Notes: generated by a model from the letters alone, not told the origin. A stretch of 64,000 nt of DNA from Acidobacteriota bacterium (GCA_029263415.1 JAJCXN010000055.1:186001-250000), one strand, 5' to 3'; counted from the first letter of the stretch, positions 1 to 9,411 are shown. Program-made: numbers and translations.

Positions 1-168
1 GCCGTCGTCCAGATGGGTCGAACCCTGCCCGGTGCCCAGCTTGGCGATGGTGCGCGCGCGCTCCGTCGGGACGGTGCCGCTGGGCCTCTTCTAAGTCGAC
101 TGCCCAGGCTTCAGCTGCACTTGCAGCAGGACGACCTGTGGGTCCGGGCTCATGATCATTGACTTGCT
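1..168. other. Unassigned left edge
   Basis: These bases precede the yceD-like gene. Several frames are open through them on both strands. One plus frame ends with a TAA at 92-94 (last residues VPLGLF) and could be the 3' end of an upstream gene; a minus frame is also open throughout. None of the short translations is recognisable, so I assign no gene. Confidence 0.3.
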
Positions 169-285
169 GTGGCGGGGTTTGAGGTTCGTTGTGGCCGCTC
201 CGATTCGCTCCTGGCCTTAGGAGTTTCCATTGACATCGGAACCGATGCTTTCGTAGCCTCTTCGGCTGAAAAGGAGGCTCTTTGT

Positions 286-933
286 ATGCGGATCGAACTA
301 GACGACGCAAAGCGCGGTCCAGTCGCCTGGAACGAGACCCTCGACCTGGAGGTCAAGAGCCTCGGGACGAGCGGGTTAGGTGATTTGGGAGTAGTGGCCC
401 TTGAGGCGATTGAGCACAGCGGTGAATTCACCTACTCTGAGCCCAACTACAGACTTCGTGGCGAATTAAGTTACCGACAAGAGCTTTCCTGCTATCGGTG
501 CCTGGTAGAATTCGCGGAAGAGGTTGGTGACGACTTCGAGTACGTGCTAGAGCGTTCTGCGTTCCGCGCGGATCGTGGCCAAGATGCGGACTCGGGCGAT
601 ATGCCCGGTCACGCACCGGGTACAGTTGGAGCTGGCGAGACAACCGAGACTGCTAACGGCGACGATCCTGGCCTAGCTGGAGTCGAATTGGAGTTGCACA
701 CGGACGATCTCGAAATGCTCTCAATCGACACAGATCACATCGACACGACCTCCTACATTCGCGAGCAAGTTCTTCTGCATGTGCCGATGAAGGCGCTGTG
801 CAGGGTCGATTGCAAAGGCCTTTGTAGTCAGTGTGGCAAGGATCTCAATGCCAGTTCGTGCGATTGCAGTCCAGAACCGAGCGACCCGCGTTGGGCAGGT
901 CTAAGTGCCTTGAAAAGCCAGCTCGACGGTTAA
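286..933 (+). CDS. YceD/DUF177 family protein (large ribosomal RNA accumulation protein-like)
   Basis: A 215-residue protein of the YceD (DUF177) family, whose gene classically sits directly before rpmF and is linked to 23S rRNA accumulation. What is seen: a Cys pair in the middle (SCYRC) and a C-terminal Cys cluster (CRVDCKGLCSQCGKDLN), the signature end of the family, probably metal binding. An acidic Asp/Glu-rich stretch lies between. The start is the ATG at 286 because an excellent AAGGAGG ribosome site lies at 271-277; the frame is open further upstream but has no comparable signal. It is followed after 121 bases by rpmF, so the two are probably co-transcribed. The molecular role remains inferred from family and synteny. 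Confidence 0.88.
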   Translation: MRIELDDAKRGPVAWNETLDLEVKSLGTSGLGDLGVVALEAIEHSGEFTYSEPNYRLRGELSYRQELSCYRCLVEFAEEVGDDFEYVLERSAFRADRGQDADSGDMPGHAPGTVGAGETTETANGDDPGLAGVELELHTDDLEMLSIDTDHIDTTSYIREQVLLHVPMKALCRVDCKGLCSQCGKDLNASSCDCSPEPSDPRWAGLSALKSQLDG

Positions 934-1054
934 GTCTCTAAAGCTCGAACTTGAATCAATAGCCGTTTTAGTCCGTATCCCAGATGACATCTGAACTTGG
1001 CCCGGTGCGAGATCACTCGATGATCCTGGCAAAGTCGAATAGAGGAATCAGTCA

Positions 1055-1240
1055 ATGCCTAATCCCAAACGCAAACACTCCAAGGCCCGTCGCGATCGTC
1101 GGCGTGCCCATGACGCAATCACACCGCCTTCGGTCTCTCGTTGCGAGAGCTGCGGCGAAGTCAAGCGCCCTCATCGTGTATGCCCGTCGTGCGGCGAGTA
1201 CAAAGGTCGTGAAGTCATCGAAGGCCAGGACGCGCTATAA
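1055..1240 (+). CDS. rpmF: 50S ribosomal protein L32
   Basis: A 61-residue basic protein matching bacterial L32 in length and sequence. It opens with MPNPKRKHSKARRDRRR, the typical basic N-terminus that contacts 23S rRNA, and keeps the zinc-ribbon arrangement CESCGEVKRPHRVCPSCGEY with four cysteines, so this is the zinc-binding (C+) form. A GAGG-like ribosome site lies a few bases before the ATG. Position between yceD and plsX is the standard arrangement that couples ribosome assembly to lipid synthesis genes. Confidence 0.97.
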   Translation: MPNPKRKHSKARRDRRRAHDAITPPSVSRCESCGEVKRPHRVCPSCGEYKGREVIEGQDAL

Positions 1241-1330
1241 GGCGTCGGCTTGCGCTGTTCGAGAACTCGTTCTTCGAGCCTCTTGAATCCTTCGAGACTC
1301 TTGAACCCTTCGTGGTTCTAGGACCAACGT

Positions 1331-2392
1331 GTGGAGCCTGAAGTGAGTGTGATTCGCATAGCCCTTGACGCGATGGGAGGCGACGACGCCCCCAGATCTC
1401 CGGTGGAAGGTGCCGTTGATGCCATCCGCCAGAGTGGCGTGCACGTGGTCCTAGTCGGCAAAGAACCGGAGATCGATGCCGAGTTGCGTCGTCTTGAAGT
1501 GCCTGCCGATGTCGGTCGCCGACTCGAAGTTGTGCACGCAGAGCAGGTCGTCGAGATGGACGATTCGCCGATTGCGCCCCTGCGCCGTAAGCGTCAATCG
1601 TCGATTAGGATCGGTGCTGAGCTGGTGCGAGACGGGCGTGCTCACGCGCTGGTTAGCGCAGGTAACACTGGCGCTGCGATGGTCGCCGCTAAGAGCGTGA
1701 TCGGGGTAGCCGACGGTGTGACTCGGCCTGCGCTAGCCACCACCCTTCCGACTGAGAAGGGCTGGGTGGTGTTGCTTGATGTGGGTGCAAACGTCGATAC
1801 CTCGCCCGAACAACTGCGTGAGTTCGCGGTGATGGGCACCCTGTTCAGCCAGGAGATTGTCGGAGTCGACAACCCGAAAGTTGGACTCTTGTCGATCGGC
1901 GAAGAGCAAGGCAAGGGCAACGAAGCAGTGAAGCAGGCGTTCGAGGGCATCGAGCGCGCCGGCGTCAATTTCATCGGCAATGTTGAGGGTGGCGACATCT
2001 TCAAGGGCACCTCAGACGTTGTGGTGTGCGATGGTTTCGTCGGCAACATCGTGCTGAAGAGTGCGGAGGCGTTGGCCGAGATGATGTTCCACATGATCCG
2101 TGACGAGATCATGAAGAGTCCTTTGACCCGCCTTGGCGGCGGCTTGGCAAAGCCAGCGATGCTGCGCTTTCGCGCCAGAACGGCCTACGATGAGTTTGGA
2201 GGAGCGCCCTTGTTGGGTCTCAATGCCGGCTGCTTTATTGCTCATGGTCGCTCGAACCCGAAAGCGATGCAGAACGCCATCCTGAAGGCGCACTCGTTCG
2301 CCGACGCGCACGTCGACGAGCGCATCTCGCGACGACTGGCACGCATCGCAGACGCTCCAGCTGAAGAGATTGAGCAGGTCGAGGCCTCTTAG
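1331..2392 (+). CDS. plsX: Phosphate acyltransferase PlsX
   Basis: Soluble enzyme that turns acyl-ACP into acyl-phosphate, the donor for PlsY in glycerolipid synthesis. The 353-residue sequence is the normal family length. It opens with the hallmark IALDAMGGDDAP and carries the conserved central stretches LLSIGEEQGKGNE and NFIGNVEGGDIF followed by VVVCDGFVGNIVLKSAEALAEM. The GTG at 1331 is taken as start; a GTG a few codons downstream (about 1343-1346) is equally possible because the conserved core begins right after it. It follows rpmF by 90 bases and precedes fabD after an unusually long 198-base gap where fabH is usually found. Confidence 0.95.
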   Translation: MEPEVSVIRIALDAMGGDDAPRSPVEGAVDAIRQSGVHVVLVGKEPEIDAELRRLEVPADVGRRLEVVHAEQVVEMDDSPIAPLRRKRQSSIRIGAELVRDGRAHALVSAGNTGAAMVAAKSVIGVADGVTRPALATTLPTEKGWVVLLDVGANVDTSPEQLREFAVMGTLFSQEIVGVDNPKVGLLSIGEEQGKGNEAVKQAFEGIERAGVNFIGNVEGGDIFKGTSDVVVCDGFVGNIVLKSAEALAEMMFHMIRDEIMKSPLTRLGGGLAKPAMLRFRARTAYDEFGGAPLLGLNAGCFIAHGRSNPKAMQNAILKAHSFADAHVDERISRRLARIADAPAEEIEQVEAS

Positions 2393-2590
2393 AGAGCCGG
2401 TCACTGCACCACGGAGCTGGCCTCCTCCGGTCAAACGGGACGCGGACCTCAAGCGATCGTTACCTAGGGTGGCCCTGTGTCGCGGTTCCCTCGTGTGGCC
2501 GTCCCCCATATGGCAGAGACCCATTTGTACGTCCATGGTCAAATCGCTTGGAAGCGCCAGATCTCGGTCTAGAAAGAATAGAGTAAAACG
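2393..2590. other. plsX-fabD spacer without fabH
   Basis: In many bacteria plsX is followed by fabH. Here 198 bases separate plsX from fabD with no convincing reading frame and no recognisable fabH remnant. The stretch just before fabD (AGAAAGAATAGAG) is purine-rich and serves as a weak ribosome site. Confidence 0.6.
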
Positions 2591-3544
2591 ATGACATTTG
2601 CCTGTGTTTTTCCCGGCCAAGGGTCGCAGAGTGTCGGCATGGGCAAGGAACTTGCCGACGCTGATGCTGCGAGTCGTAAGGCGTTCGAAACCGCCGATGA
2701 GGTGCTTGGGTTTTCGCTGTCCAAGCTGTGTTGGGAGGGTCCGTCAGAGGATCTGGCCCTAACTGAGAACACCCAGCCCGCCATTTTGGTCGCTTCGGTG
2801 GCGTCGTGGCGACGAGTCGAAAGCCTCGGGGTTTCGCCGAGTTTGTTTGCTGGCCACAGTTTGGGTGAGTACTCAGCTTTGGTCGCCGCTGGCACACTCG
2901 CATTCGAGGACGCGGTGCTCTTGGTTCGCGAGCGAGGGCGCCTGATGCAAGAAGCGGTGCCGGTTGGCGTGGGGGCGATGGCTGCTGTCATCGGCCCCTC
3001 CGCTGAGGCAGTCGAAGAGGTTGCGGCGAAAGCGGCTGAGCAGACCGCCGAGGTGTGTTCGGTTGCCAACTACAACGCTCCTGGTCAGACAGTCATCGCT
3101 GGCTCGAAGGCGGCCGTCGATTGCGCCATTGAGTTGGCAAAGGAGGTCGGAGCCAAACGCTCGATCTTGCTGCCGGTGTCTGCGCCGTTTCATTGCGCAC
3201 TGATGAGAAAGGCACGCGAGGGCATGGAGCCGCTTCTGCGTTCAACGGAGTTCTTAGACCCTGTGGCGCCCGTCGTTTGCAACGTGGATGCAGTGGCGAT
3301 TACAACCGGTTCCGGGGCTCGTGAAGCGTTGATCCGCCAGATCGATGGTGCTGTGCGGTGGGTGGAGTCGGTGGAAACGATGATTGCAGCCGGAGTTCAA
3401 GGCTTCGTCGAGGTTGGCGCTGGTGGCGTGCTGTCCGGATTGAACCGACGCATCGATCGCTCGGTTAAGACGGTTGGCGCAGGCACCCCGGAGGCGATCG
3501 ACGCAGTGCGTGTGTTTGTCGCTGGTCTAGCCAGCGCATCGTAA
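2591..3544 (+). CDS. fabD: Malonyl-CoA:ACP transacylase FabD
   Basis: Loads malonyl groups from CoA onto acyl carrier protein for fatty-acid elongation in the cytoplasm. The 317-residue sequence begins with the family motif FPGQGSQSVGMG (oxyanion loop), has the nucleophile elbow GHSLGEYSAL near residue 90, the acyl-binding Arg region (LVRERGRLMQEA near residue 115), and the catalytic His in APFHCALM near residue 200. It is the standard family length. It lies directly ahead of fabG (38-base gap) in the fab cluster, so it is probably expressed with fabG and acpP. Confidence 0.96.
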   Translation: MTFACVFPGQGSQSVGMGKELADADAASRKAFETADEVLGFSLSKLCWEGPSEDLALTENTQPAILVASVASWRRVESLGVSPSLFAGHSLGEYSALVAAGTLAFEDAVLLVRERGRLMQEAVPVGVGAMAAVIGPSAEAVEEVAAKAAEQTAEVCSVANYNAPGQTVIAGSKAAVDCAIELAKEVGAKRSILLPVSAPFHCALMRKAREGMEPLLRSTEFLDPVAPVVCNVDAVAITTGSGAREALIRQIDGAVRWVESVETMIAAGVQGFVEVGAGGVLSGLNRRIDRSVKTVGAGTPEAIDAVRVFVAGLASAS

Positions 3545-3582
3545 GTCGCCTTCGCTACTTTTTGACATAGGAATTTCGAACC

Positions 3583-4329
3583 ATGTTTGACCTTACCGAC
3601 AAGACCGCAATCGTGACTGGAGCCAGCCGAGGTATCGGTCGCTCGATTGCCAAGACGCTGGCTGCTGCCGGCGCCCGGGTTGTACTCGCAGCGCGCACCG
3701 AAAGTGCGCTCGAAGAGGTGGCTGATGAGATCCGCGCAGCTGGAGGGGGCGTACCGTTCCCTCTAGCTTTGGATCTCGCTCAGCCGTCGAGCTTCAAGGA
3801 ACGACTCGGTTCGTTGCCCACGGAGTTCGGCAAGCCGGATATCTTTGTCGCCAATGCTGGCATCACTGCCGACAACCTGTTGCTGCGCATGTCGCATGAG
3901 CAGTGGCAGAGTGTGATCGACATCAACCTAACTTCGACGTTCGCGCTCACCAAGCTATTGGTGCGCGGCATGATGAAAAAGCGATGGGGGCGGGTGGTGG
4001 CTGTATCTTCTGTGGTCGGCATGATGGGTAATCCTGGCCAGGCTAACTACGCTGCGTCCAAAGCAGGATTGATCGGTTTCACCAAATCAGTGGCGAAAGA
4101 GGTCGGTAGTCGCGGGATCACCGCGAACGTGGTGGCGCCCGGCTACGTAGCAACTTCGATGACAGAAGAAATCAGCGATGAGGCGCGGGACAAGATGTTC
4201 GAGCACATCGTTCTTGGCCGCTTCGGGGAGCCCGAAGATATTGCCGCCGCGGTCCTGTTTCTAGCGAGCACCGAGGCCGGTTACGTGACCGGTGAGGTGA
4301 TCAACGTCAGCGGCGGTCTGCTGATTTGA
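3583..4329 (+). CDS. fabG: 3-oxoacyl-ACP reductase FabG
   Basis: NADPH-dependent reductase of the elongation cycle, a classical short-chain dehydrogenase of 248 residues. Visible motifs: TGASRGIGRS (nucleotide binding, near residue 12), NAG at about residue 90, catalytic Ser in VAVSSVVGMMGNPGQ and YxxxK in YAASKAGLIGFTKS, plus the C-terminal YVTGEVINVSGG typical of true FabG proteins. Position between fabD and acpP supports the specific assignment over a generic SDR. Confidence 0.96.
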   Translation: MFDLTDKTAIVTGASRGIGRSIAKTLAAAGARVVLAARTESALEEVADEIRAAGGGVPFPLALDLAQPSSFKERLGSLPTEFGKPDIFVANAGITADNLLLRMSHEQWQSVIDINLTSTFALTKLLVRGMMKKRWGRVVAVSSVVGMMGNPGQANYAASKAGLIGFTKSVAKEVGSRGITANVVAPGYVATSMTEEISDEARDKMFEHIVLGRFGEPEDIAAAVLFLASTEAGYVTGEVINVSGGLLI

Positions 4330-4503
4330 CCGAGCATTGTGCTCAATTACAGTCCTGAACGGGTAGAATCCTTCGGGCATACGTCGATCACCGCCGGAGG
4401 TCGTTTCAGGGAGTCTGGAGCGCGTCTCAGCGGATTGTTTGCCGGTTATTACAACTCTCAGGAGCGCAAGCGCGTTCTTATGTCTTGGAGGTCCATCACT
4501 ACT

Positions 4504-4743
4504 ATGGGCGTAGAAGCAAAAGTCAAAGAAATCATTGTCGAACAACTAGGTGTCGACGCTGACGAAGTCACCACTGAAGCGAGCTTCACTGAGGATCTCG
4601 GAGCAGATTCGCTCGATATCGTCGAACTCGTCATGGCCTTCGAAGAAGAGTTTGGAATCGAGATTCCGGACGAAGAAGCCGAGAAGATCGGCCGTGTCTC
4701 CGAGGCGGTTTCCTATATTTCCGAGCACGCTGAGTCAGCTTAA
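4504..4743 (+). CDS. acpP: Acyl carrier protein
   Basis: A 79-residue acidic carrier protein for growing fatty acyl chains. The 4'-phosphopantetheine site is Ser36 in [19 protein letters not shown], and the following helix [13 protein letters not shown] is typical of bacterial ACP. The ATG at 4504 gives the normal family length; the frame is open further upstream to 4339 but that part shows no ACP character. A GGAGG sequence sits at about 4487, rather far away, so spacing is unusual. The gene is followed by a 239-base spacer containing several perfect hairpins before fabF. Confidence 0.96.
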   Translation: MGVEAKVKEIIVEQLGVDADEVTTEASFTEDLGADSLDIVELVMAFEEEFGIEIPDEEAEKIGRVSEAVSYISEHAESA

Positions 4744-4982
4744 GACTTAGGTACTAGCTCAGACTGAGACCAGAGTCTCAGATCTTAGGCTGCCGAACCC
4801 AAGCCCTGAACGTCATCGAGACGTTCAGGCCTCGAAGCACGGGAGCCTGAGAGCAAGACGGGTACAGACCGGGTGGTCGAGTACCCGGCCAAAGCTCCTA
4901 ACCACTGTCCATTCTTTGGGTTGTGACCAGGGGCGTTGGTTGCACCAACGCACCAATTGCTGCTACGCGAAGGACCATAGGG
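4744..4982 (+). promoter_or_regulatory. Hairpin-rich acpP-fabF spacer
   Basis: Four perfect inverted repeats follow one another in 190 bases: CTGAGAC at 4764-4770 with 4775-4781; CCTGAACGTC at 4805-4814 with 4820-4829; CGGGTAC at 4859-4865 with 4881-4887, enclosing a second stem GACC/GGTC; and GCGTTGGT at 4933-4940 with 4944-4951. None is followed by a T-run, so simple terminators are unlikely. Plausible roles are mRNA processing or 3'-end protection that lets acpP accumulate above fabF. The role is inferred. Confidence 0.55.
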
Positions 4983-6227
4983 ATGATTGCGAACGCTAGA
5001 CGCGTCGCCGTAACCGGCGTCGGACTGGTATCGCCCATCGGACTGGACACAGACACGACTTGGCAGTCGCTGATGGACGGTCAGAGCGGCACTGGGCCGA
5101 TCACGCGGATGGATGCTTCGGAGTTTGCCTGCCAGATTGCAGGCGAGGTCTCCGACTTTGACCCGCTTCAGTTTCTTAGTAGCAAGGAAGTGCGCAAGGC
5201 GGACCGCTTTGTCCAGCTTGGCATCGCTGCGAGCGATGTAGCACTTGCTGATTCGGGCTTCGAGATCAACGATGAAAACCGCGAGCGCGTGGGCGTGTTC
5301 GTCGGTGCCGGGATCGGCGGTCTGCCGCTGATCGAGAAGATGCACGACATCTTGCTCGAAAAGGGACCGAGTCGCGTCTCGCCGTTCTTTATCCCCGGTT
5401 TGATCGCCAACATGGCGGCGGGACAAGTGTCCATCCGTCACGGTGCAATGGGGCCCAACCATTCCGTGTGCACCGCGTGCACCACGGGTCTGCACGCCGT
5501 GGGCGATGCGTTTCGCCAGATTCAACTGGGCTTCGCAGACGCTGCGATCTGCGGTGGTGCAGAGAGCTGCATCACGCCGTTGGCAGTGGCGGGATTCTCG
5601 GCTATGCGGGCCCTCTCGACCCGCAACGACGAGGGATCCATCGCCTCACGCCCGTGGGACAAGGATCGCGATGGCTTCGTGATGGGCGAGGGGTCGGGAC
5701 TGCTTGTGCTCGAGGAGTGGGAAGCAGCCAAGGCGCGCGGTGCACGCATCTACTGCGAGATTGTCGGCTACGGCATGAGCGGTGACGCGTACCACATCTC
5801 GGCTCCACACCCTGAGGGCGACGGAGCAGCTCGAGTGATGATTGCGACGCTCAAGGATGCAGGGATTCCTGCAGATTCGATCAGTTACATCAACGCTCAC
5901 GGGACCTCCACTCATCTCGGCGATTTGGCTGAGGTGATGGCGATTCGTCGGGTGTTCGGCGCCCATGCCGACAAGTTGGCGGTGTCGTCGACCAAGTCGT
6001 CGACCGGGCATCTACTCGGTGCCGCAGGTGGACTCGAGGCTGGCATTTTGGCGCTCGCTATTCACAAGCAAGTCATACCCGCAACGATCAATCTAGACGA
6101 GCCCGGTGAGGGTTGCGATTTGGATTTCGTGCCGCATACGCCAAGAGAGGCCGAGTTCGAGTACGCCTTGACCAACTCCTTTGGCTTCGGCGGAACAAAT
6201 GGCGCCCTGGTATTCAAGCGAGCCTAG
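4983..6227 (+). CDS. fabF: 3-oxoacyl-ACP synthase II FabF
   Basis: Condensing enzyme of fatty-acid elongation. With the ATG at 4983 it has 414 residues, the normal size. The catalytic triad is intact: Cys166 in VCTACTTGLHAVGDAF, the first His in INAHGTSTHLGD and the second in STKSSTGHLLGAAGGLE. The C-terminal NSFGFGGTNGALVF loop is also typical. The frame is open to 4923, but that part falls inside the hairpin-rich spacer and the conserved sequence starts at RRVAVTGVGLVSPIG. The last 30 bases are partly duplicated about 90 bases downstream. Confidence 0.96.
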   Translation: MIANARRVAVTGVGLVSPIGLDTDTTWQSLMDGQSGTGPITRMDASEFACQIAGEVSDFDPLQFLSSKEVRKADRFVQLGIAASDVALADSGFEINDENRERVGVFVGAGIGGLPLIEKMHDILLEKGPSRVSPFFIPGLIANMAAGQVSIRHGAMGPNHSVCTACTTGLHAVGDAFRQIQLGFADAAICGGAESCITPLAVAGFSAMRALSTRNDEGSIASRPWDKDRDGFVMGEGSGLLVLEEWEAAKARGARIYCEIVGYGMSGDAYHISAPHPEGDGAARVMIATLKDAGIPADSISYINAHGTSTHLGDLAEVMAIRRVFGAHADKLAVSSTKSSTGHLLGAAGGLEAGILALAIHKQVIPATINLDEPGEGCDLDFVPHTPREAEFEYALTNSFGFGGTNGALVFKRA

Positions 6228-6319
6228 CTCTTACCTTGTAAGCAACACGGTCTTCGCCGCAGGTGCAACCTCAAGGGTGCGTCCGCGTAATGGGTGCCCT
6301 GGTTTTCAAGAGGCCTAGC
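6198..6319 (+). repeat. Imperfect duplication of the fabF 3' end
   Basis: The last 30 bases of fabF (6198-6227, reading through the stop) reappear at 6290-6319 with only a few mismatches and small indels. Shared blocks include GCCCTGGT, TTCAAG and CCTAG. The second copy is outside any gene and is followed at once by a perfect hairpin GTGTTG/CAACAC at 6323-6338. Confidence 0.6.
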
Positions 6320-6721
6320 ACTGTGTTGGCGGCAACACCGCCTGTGCGGTGCTTTGAAGCTCGAAGGGTGCCTCAGGGGCAAACGGCGCTCCGATTCTGA
6401 AACGGTCGACTCTCGGAGCAGCCTGCGCTTCAGTCTGCTGAGAACCGGGAATCCGCAGACGCGCCGGGCGCGGCTACTTCTTAGCGTCCCAAGAGTCCAT
6501 TTGAGCGCGCGCCGTCAACTCATGGCCTTTGGGGGCTGCGCAAACATCAGGTCTCTGGGCAGGCTGCTGTTGTGCGGGCGAACTTCGTTCGCAACAAGGC
6601 CCAGGCTTCGTTGCTTCGTTGCTTCGTTGCTTCGTTGTTGCCTGGCGCCGCCGCCTCGCCGGGGGTTACACTGGGCGTAGCCCCTTAGGATGCTGGTTCA
6701 ACGATTCACTTGGAGTTCACC
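6228..6721. other. Non-coding gap with short repeats between fabF and iorA-like gene
   Basis: About 490 bases without a credible gene. It contains the partial fabF-tail copy (6290-6319), a hairpin at 6323-6338, a hairpin GCGAAC/GTTCGC at 6578-6592, and four perfect tandem copies of the octamer GCTTCGTT at 6605-6636. The two overlapping open frames here are Arg/Leu/Cys-rich translations without domain features and I do not call them. Confidence 0.6.
6605..6636. repeat. Tandem octamer repeat (GCTTCGTT x4)
   Basis: Four perfect head-to-tail copies of an 8-base unit, flanked by CCAGG at 6601 and CCTGG at 6641. It lies in non-coding sequence about 85 bases ahead of the molybdenum hydroxylase genes. 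Slippage-prone; no function can be assigned. Confidence 0.8.
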
Positions 6722-7219
6722 ATGAAGATCGACTTCACTCTCAACGGCGCTGCGACCACAGTCGATGTCACGCCCGACATGCCGCTCCTATGGGTGCTGC
6801 GCGATGTACTCGACATGAAAGGCACCAAGTTCGGCTGCGGTGCGTCGTTGTGTGGCGCCTGTACCGTGCATGTGGATGGCAAGGCCACTAGGACCTGTCG
6901 GTTGCCGGTCCAAGATGTCAAAGGAGCGAAAGTCACCACCATCGAAGGGCTCTCAGCGGACGGAACCCATCCGGTCCAGATCGCGTGGAAGGAGATCGAT
7001 GTTCCCCAGTGCGGCTATTGCCAGGCCGGCCAGATGATGACGGTCTCGGCTCTCTTGGAAACCAACCCGTCGCCAAGTGATGGGCAGATCAACAGCGCCA
7101 TGAATCGCAATCTCTGTCGGTGCGCAACGTACAGCAGGATCCGCAAGGCGATCCACCACTCGGCCGAGTTGATCGCTGGCGACGAAGCGGCGACGGCGTC
7201 AGGATCGGGTGCCAAATGA
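6722..7219 (+). CDS. (2Fe-2S)-binding small subunit of a molybdenum hydroxylase (IorA-like)
   Basis: Electron-transfer subunit of a xanthine-oxidase-family enzyme resembling isoquinoline 1-oxidoreductase alpha. In 165 residues it shows an N-terminal plant-type ferredoxin domain with [16 protein letters not shown] and a further Cys for the first 2Fe-2S cluster, and a C-terminal helical domain with CGYCQAGQ and NLCRCATY for the second. The ATG at 6722 is chosen because GGAG lies at 6712-6715. It overlaps the large-subunit gene by four bases (ATGA), so the two are translationally coupled. The organic substrate cannot be told from sequence. Confidence 0.92.
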   Translation: MKIDFTLNGAATTVDVTPDMPLLWVLRDVLDMKGTKFGCGASLCGACTVHVDGKATRTCRLPVQDVKGAKVTTIEGLSADGTHPVQIAWKEIDVPQCGYCQAGQMMTVSALLETNPSPSDGQINSAMNRNLCRCATYSRIRKAIHHSAELIAGDEAATASGSGAK

Positions 7220-9411
7220 GCGATTCCACGAAGGGCCGTCTGTCTCGTCGTAACTTCTTGCGCGTTTCCGCGCTCGCTGGTGGCGGTTTGCTGCTCTCCA
7301 CTCGCTTTGAACTGCTGGGCACTGCCAGCGCAGCTACGGCCGATGCGGCAGGGTCGCTCTCGACTCACGTCAGCATTTCCCCTGATGGTCTGGTTCACAT
7401 CGTCGCTCAGAATCCTGAGATCGGGCAGGGCGTGAAGACCATGCTGCCAATGTTGATCGCTGAGGAACTCGATGTTGCTTGGGAGCAGGTTCGTGTGACC
7501 CAGGGTGATCTCGACACCGACAGTTTCTCAGGCCAGTTCGCCGGTGGCTCCATGGCCACACCGATGCATTGGAAGCCGATGCGCGTCGCCGGTGCAACCG
7601 CGCGCGCGATGCTGATTGGCGCAGCAGCCTCACGCTGGGGCGTGAGTGCGGATTCCTTGACAACCGACGCCGGTGCGGTCTTGCACAAGGCCACCGGCCG
7701 GTCGCTCTCATACGGAGAACTCGCCACTGAAGCCGCAGCGTTGGCCGTTCCTTCAGCCGATAATTTGGTGCTGAAGACGCCTCAAGAGTTCAAGATTCTT
7801 GGCGTCAGCAAGCCTGGAGTCGACAATTCAAAGATTGTGACCGGGCAACCACTGTTCGGCATTGATGTGACGCTGCCGGGCATGAAGTACGCGGTATTCG
7901 CCAAGTCTCCGGTTTACGGCGCCAAGCTCAAGGCCGTCGATCTCGAAACAGTCAAGCAAGCTGCTGGTGTTTCGCATGCGTTCGTCGTGCGCGGCGACAC
8001 GCCCCTTTCAGGCCTGCAAGACGGTGTTGCGATCGTCGCGGATAGCTGGTGGGCGGCCAAGAGCGCTCGCGACGAACTGGTGGTTGAGTGGGACGAGGGG
8101 CCCACGGCTGCCCAGAGTAGTGCGGGTTTTGCTGAGCAAGCCGAGCTGTTGTCCAAGGGCGAGCCAACTCAGGTGATCAAGGCCGACGGCAACGTCGAAG
8201 TTGCTCTTGGTGCTGCGGCGAAGACCGTCGAGGCCGCCTACTCTTATCCCTTCATCGCTCACGCGCCGCTCGAACCGCAGAATTGCACCTGTCATGTAAC
8301 GGAAGGCGCTGTCGAGATTTGGGCGCCGTCGCAGACTCCAGAGCGGGCGAGAGATGGAGTGGCCGAACTACTCGGAATCGACAAGAGCAAGGTCACCCTA
8401 CATTTGACCCGGATGGGTGGCGGTTTCGGCCGGCGCCTCTACAACGACTTTGTGATGGAGTCGGCGCAGATCGCGAAGCAAGTCGGAGTACCCGTGAAGC
8501 TGCTATGGACTCGCGAGGACGACATGGCCCATGACCTCTATCGCCCGGGCGGCTTTCATTACCTCAAGGGAGGTCTGGATGCCAACGGTGACTTGAGTGC
8601 ATGGTACGACCACTTTGTGACATTTGGCGAAGGCAAGAAGTTCAGTGCGAGTGCCAGCATGGGCCTCGCCGAGTTTCCACAGGGATTTGTGGCCGACTAC
8701 TCGCTAGTAGCATCCAAGATGGCTCTCGGTGTGCCCACCGGCGCTCTTAGAGCTCCGACCAGCAACGCGATTTCCTTTGTCATCCAGTCGTTCATGGACG
8801 AGTTGGCGCACGCAGGTTCCAAGGACCCGTTGGAGTTCCGCCTTCAGCTGCTGGACAAGGTCATTGCAGCAGGCACCAAGACCCGACTGGACGCGAAGCG
8901 CATGCGCAATGTGTTGCTGTTGGTTGCCGAGAAGTCCGGATGGGGCAAACGCCAGCTCGCTCGAGGCTCGGGGATGGGCGTTGCCTTTCACTTTAGTCAT
9001 CGCGGCTACTTTGCCGAGGTGGTGCAGGCCACCGTCAGCAAGCGGGGTGACGTCGCGGTCGACCAGATCTGGGTTGCCGGAGATGTTGGCAACCTGATCA
9101 TCAATCCGATCAACGCTGAGAACCAGGTTCAAGGTGCCGTTCTCGACGGTTTGGCACAGGCGCTTCAGCAAGAGATCACGTTTGAGGGTGGTGCTGCTAA
9201 GCAGAGCAATTTTCACAACTTCAAGTTGCTTCGTATGGCGCAGGCGCCTCCGATCGAGGTGCATTTTCTCCAGTCCGAAGGGGATCCCACTGGTCTGGGT
9301 GAACCAGCGCTGCCGCCGGTGCCGCCGGCATTGTGCAATGCAATCTTCGCCGCGACTGGCCAGCGGGTCCGGTCTCTACCGCTGGCGAATCATGATCTCA
9401 GTTGGACCTAG
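7216..9411 (+). CDS. Molybdopterin-binding large subunit, Tat-exported (IorB-like aldehyde/isoquinoline oxidoreductase)
   Basis: Catalytic subunit of 731 residues in the xanthine dehydrogenase family, IorB type. The N-terminus carries a twin-arginine signal ([18 protein letters not shown]), so the folded cofactor-loaded enzyme is probably exported, the small subunit travelling with it. Molybdopterin-binding features include the Gly-rich [16 protein letters not shown] near residue 400 and [14 protein letters not shown] near residue 510; a Glu in the C-terminal [17 protein letters not shown] occupies the usual catalytic position. The start at 7216 overlaps the small subunit stop. No FAD subunit is present, consistent with a cytochrome acceptor as in IorAB relatives. 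Substrate unknown. Confidence 0.9.
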   Translation: MSDSTKGRLSRRNFLRVSALAGGGLLLSTRFELLGTASAATADAAGSLSTHVSISPDGLVHIVAQNPEIGQGVKTMLPMLIAEELDVAWEQVRVTQGDLDTDSFSGQFAGGSMATPMHWKPMRVAGATARAMLIGAAASRWGVSADSLTTDAGAVLHKATGRSLSYGELATEAAALAVPSADNLVLKTPQEFKILGVSKPGVDNSKIVTGQPLFGIDVTLPGMKYAVFAKSPVYGAKLKAVDLETVKQAAGVSHAFVVRGDTPLSGLQDGVAIVADSWWAAKSARDELVVEWDEGPTAAQSSAGFAEQAELLSKGEPTQVIKADGNVEVALGAAAKTVEAAYSYPFIAHAPLEPQNCTCHVTEGAVEIWAPSQTPERARDGVAELLGIDKSKVTLHLTRMGGGFGRRLYNDFVMESAQIAKQVGVPVKLLWTREDDMAHDLYRPGGFHYLKGGLDANGDLSAWYDHFVTFGEGKKFSASASMGLAEFPQGFVADYSLVASKMALGVPTGALRAPTSNAISFVIQSFMDELAHAGSKDPLEFRLQLLDKVIAAGTKTRLDAKRMRNVLLLVAEKSGWGKRQLARGSGMGVAFHFSHRGYFAEVVQATVSKRGDVAVDQIWVAGDVGNLIINPINAENQVQGAVLDGLAQALQQEITFEGGAAKQSNFHNFKLLRMAQAPPIEVHFLQSEGDPTGLGEPALPPVPPALCNAIFAATGQRVRSLPLANHDLSWT

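Noticed and set aside
4339-4503. N-terminal extension of acyl carrier protein
   Set aside because: ACP is complete from 4504; the upstream 55 codons have no similarity to the family.
6294-6891. Two open frames between fabF and the molybdenum hydroxylase genes
   Set aside because: Composition is Arg/Cys/Leu-biased, they run through the octamer repeat, and one overlaps the true small-subunit gene.
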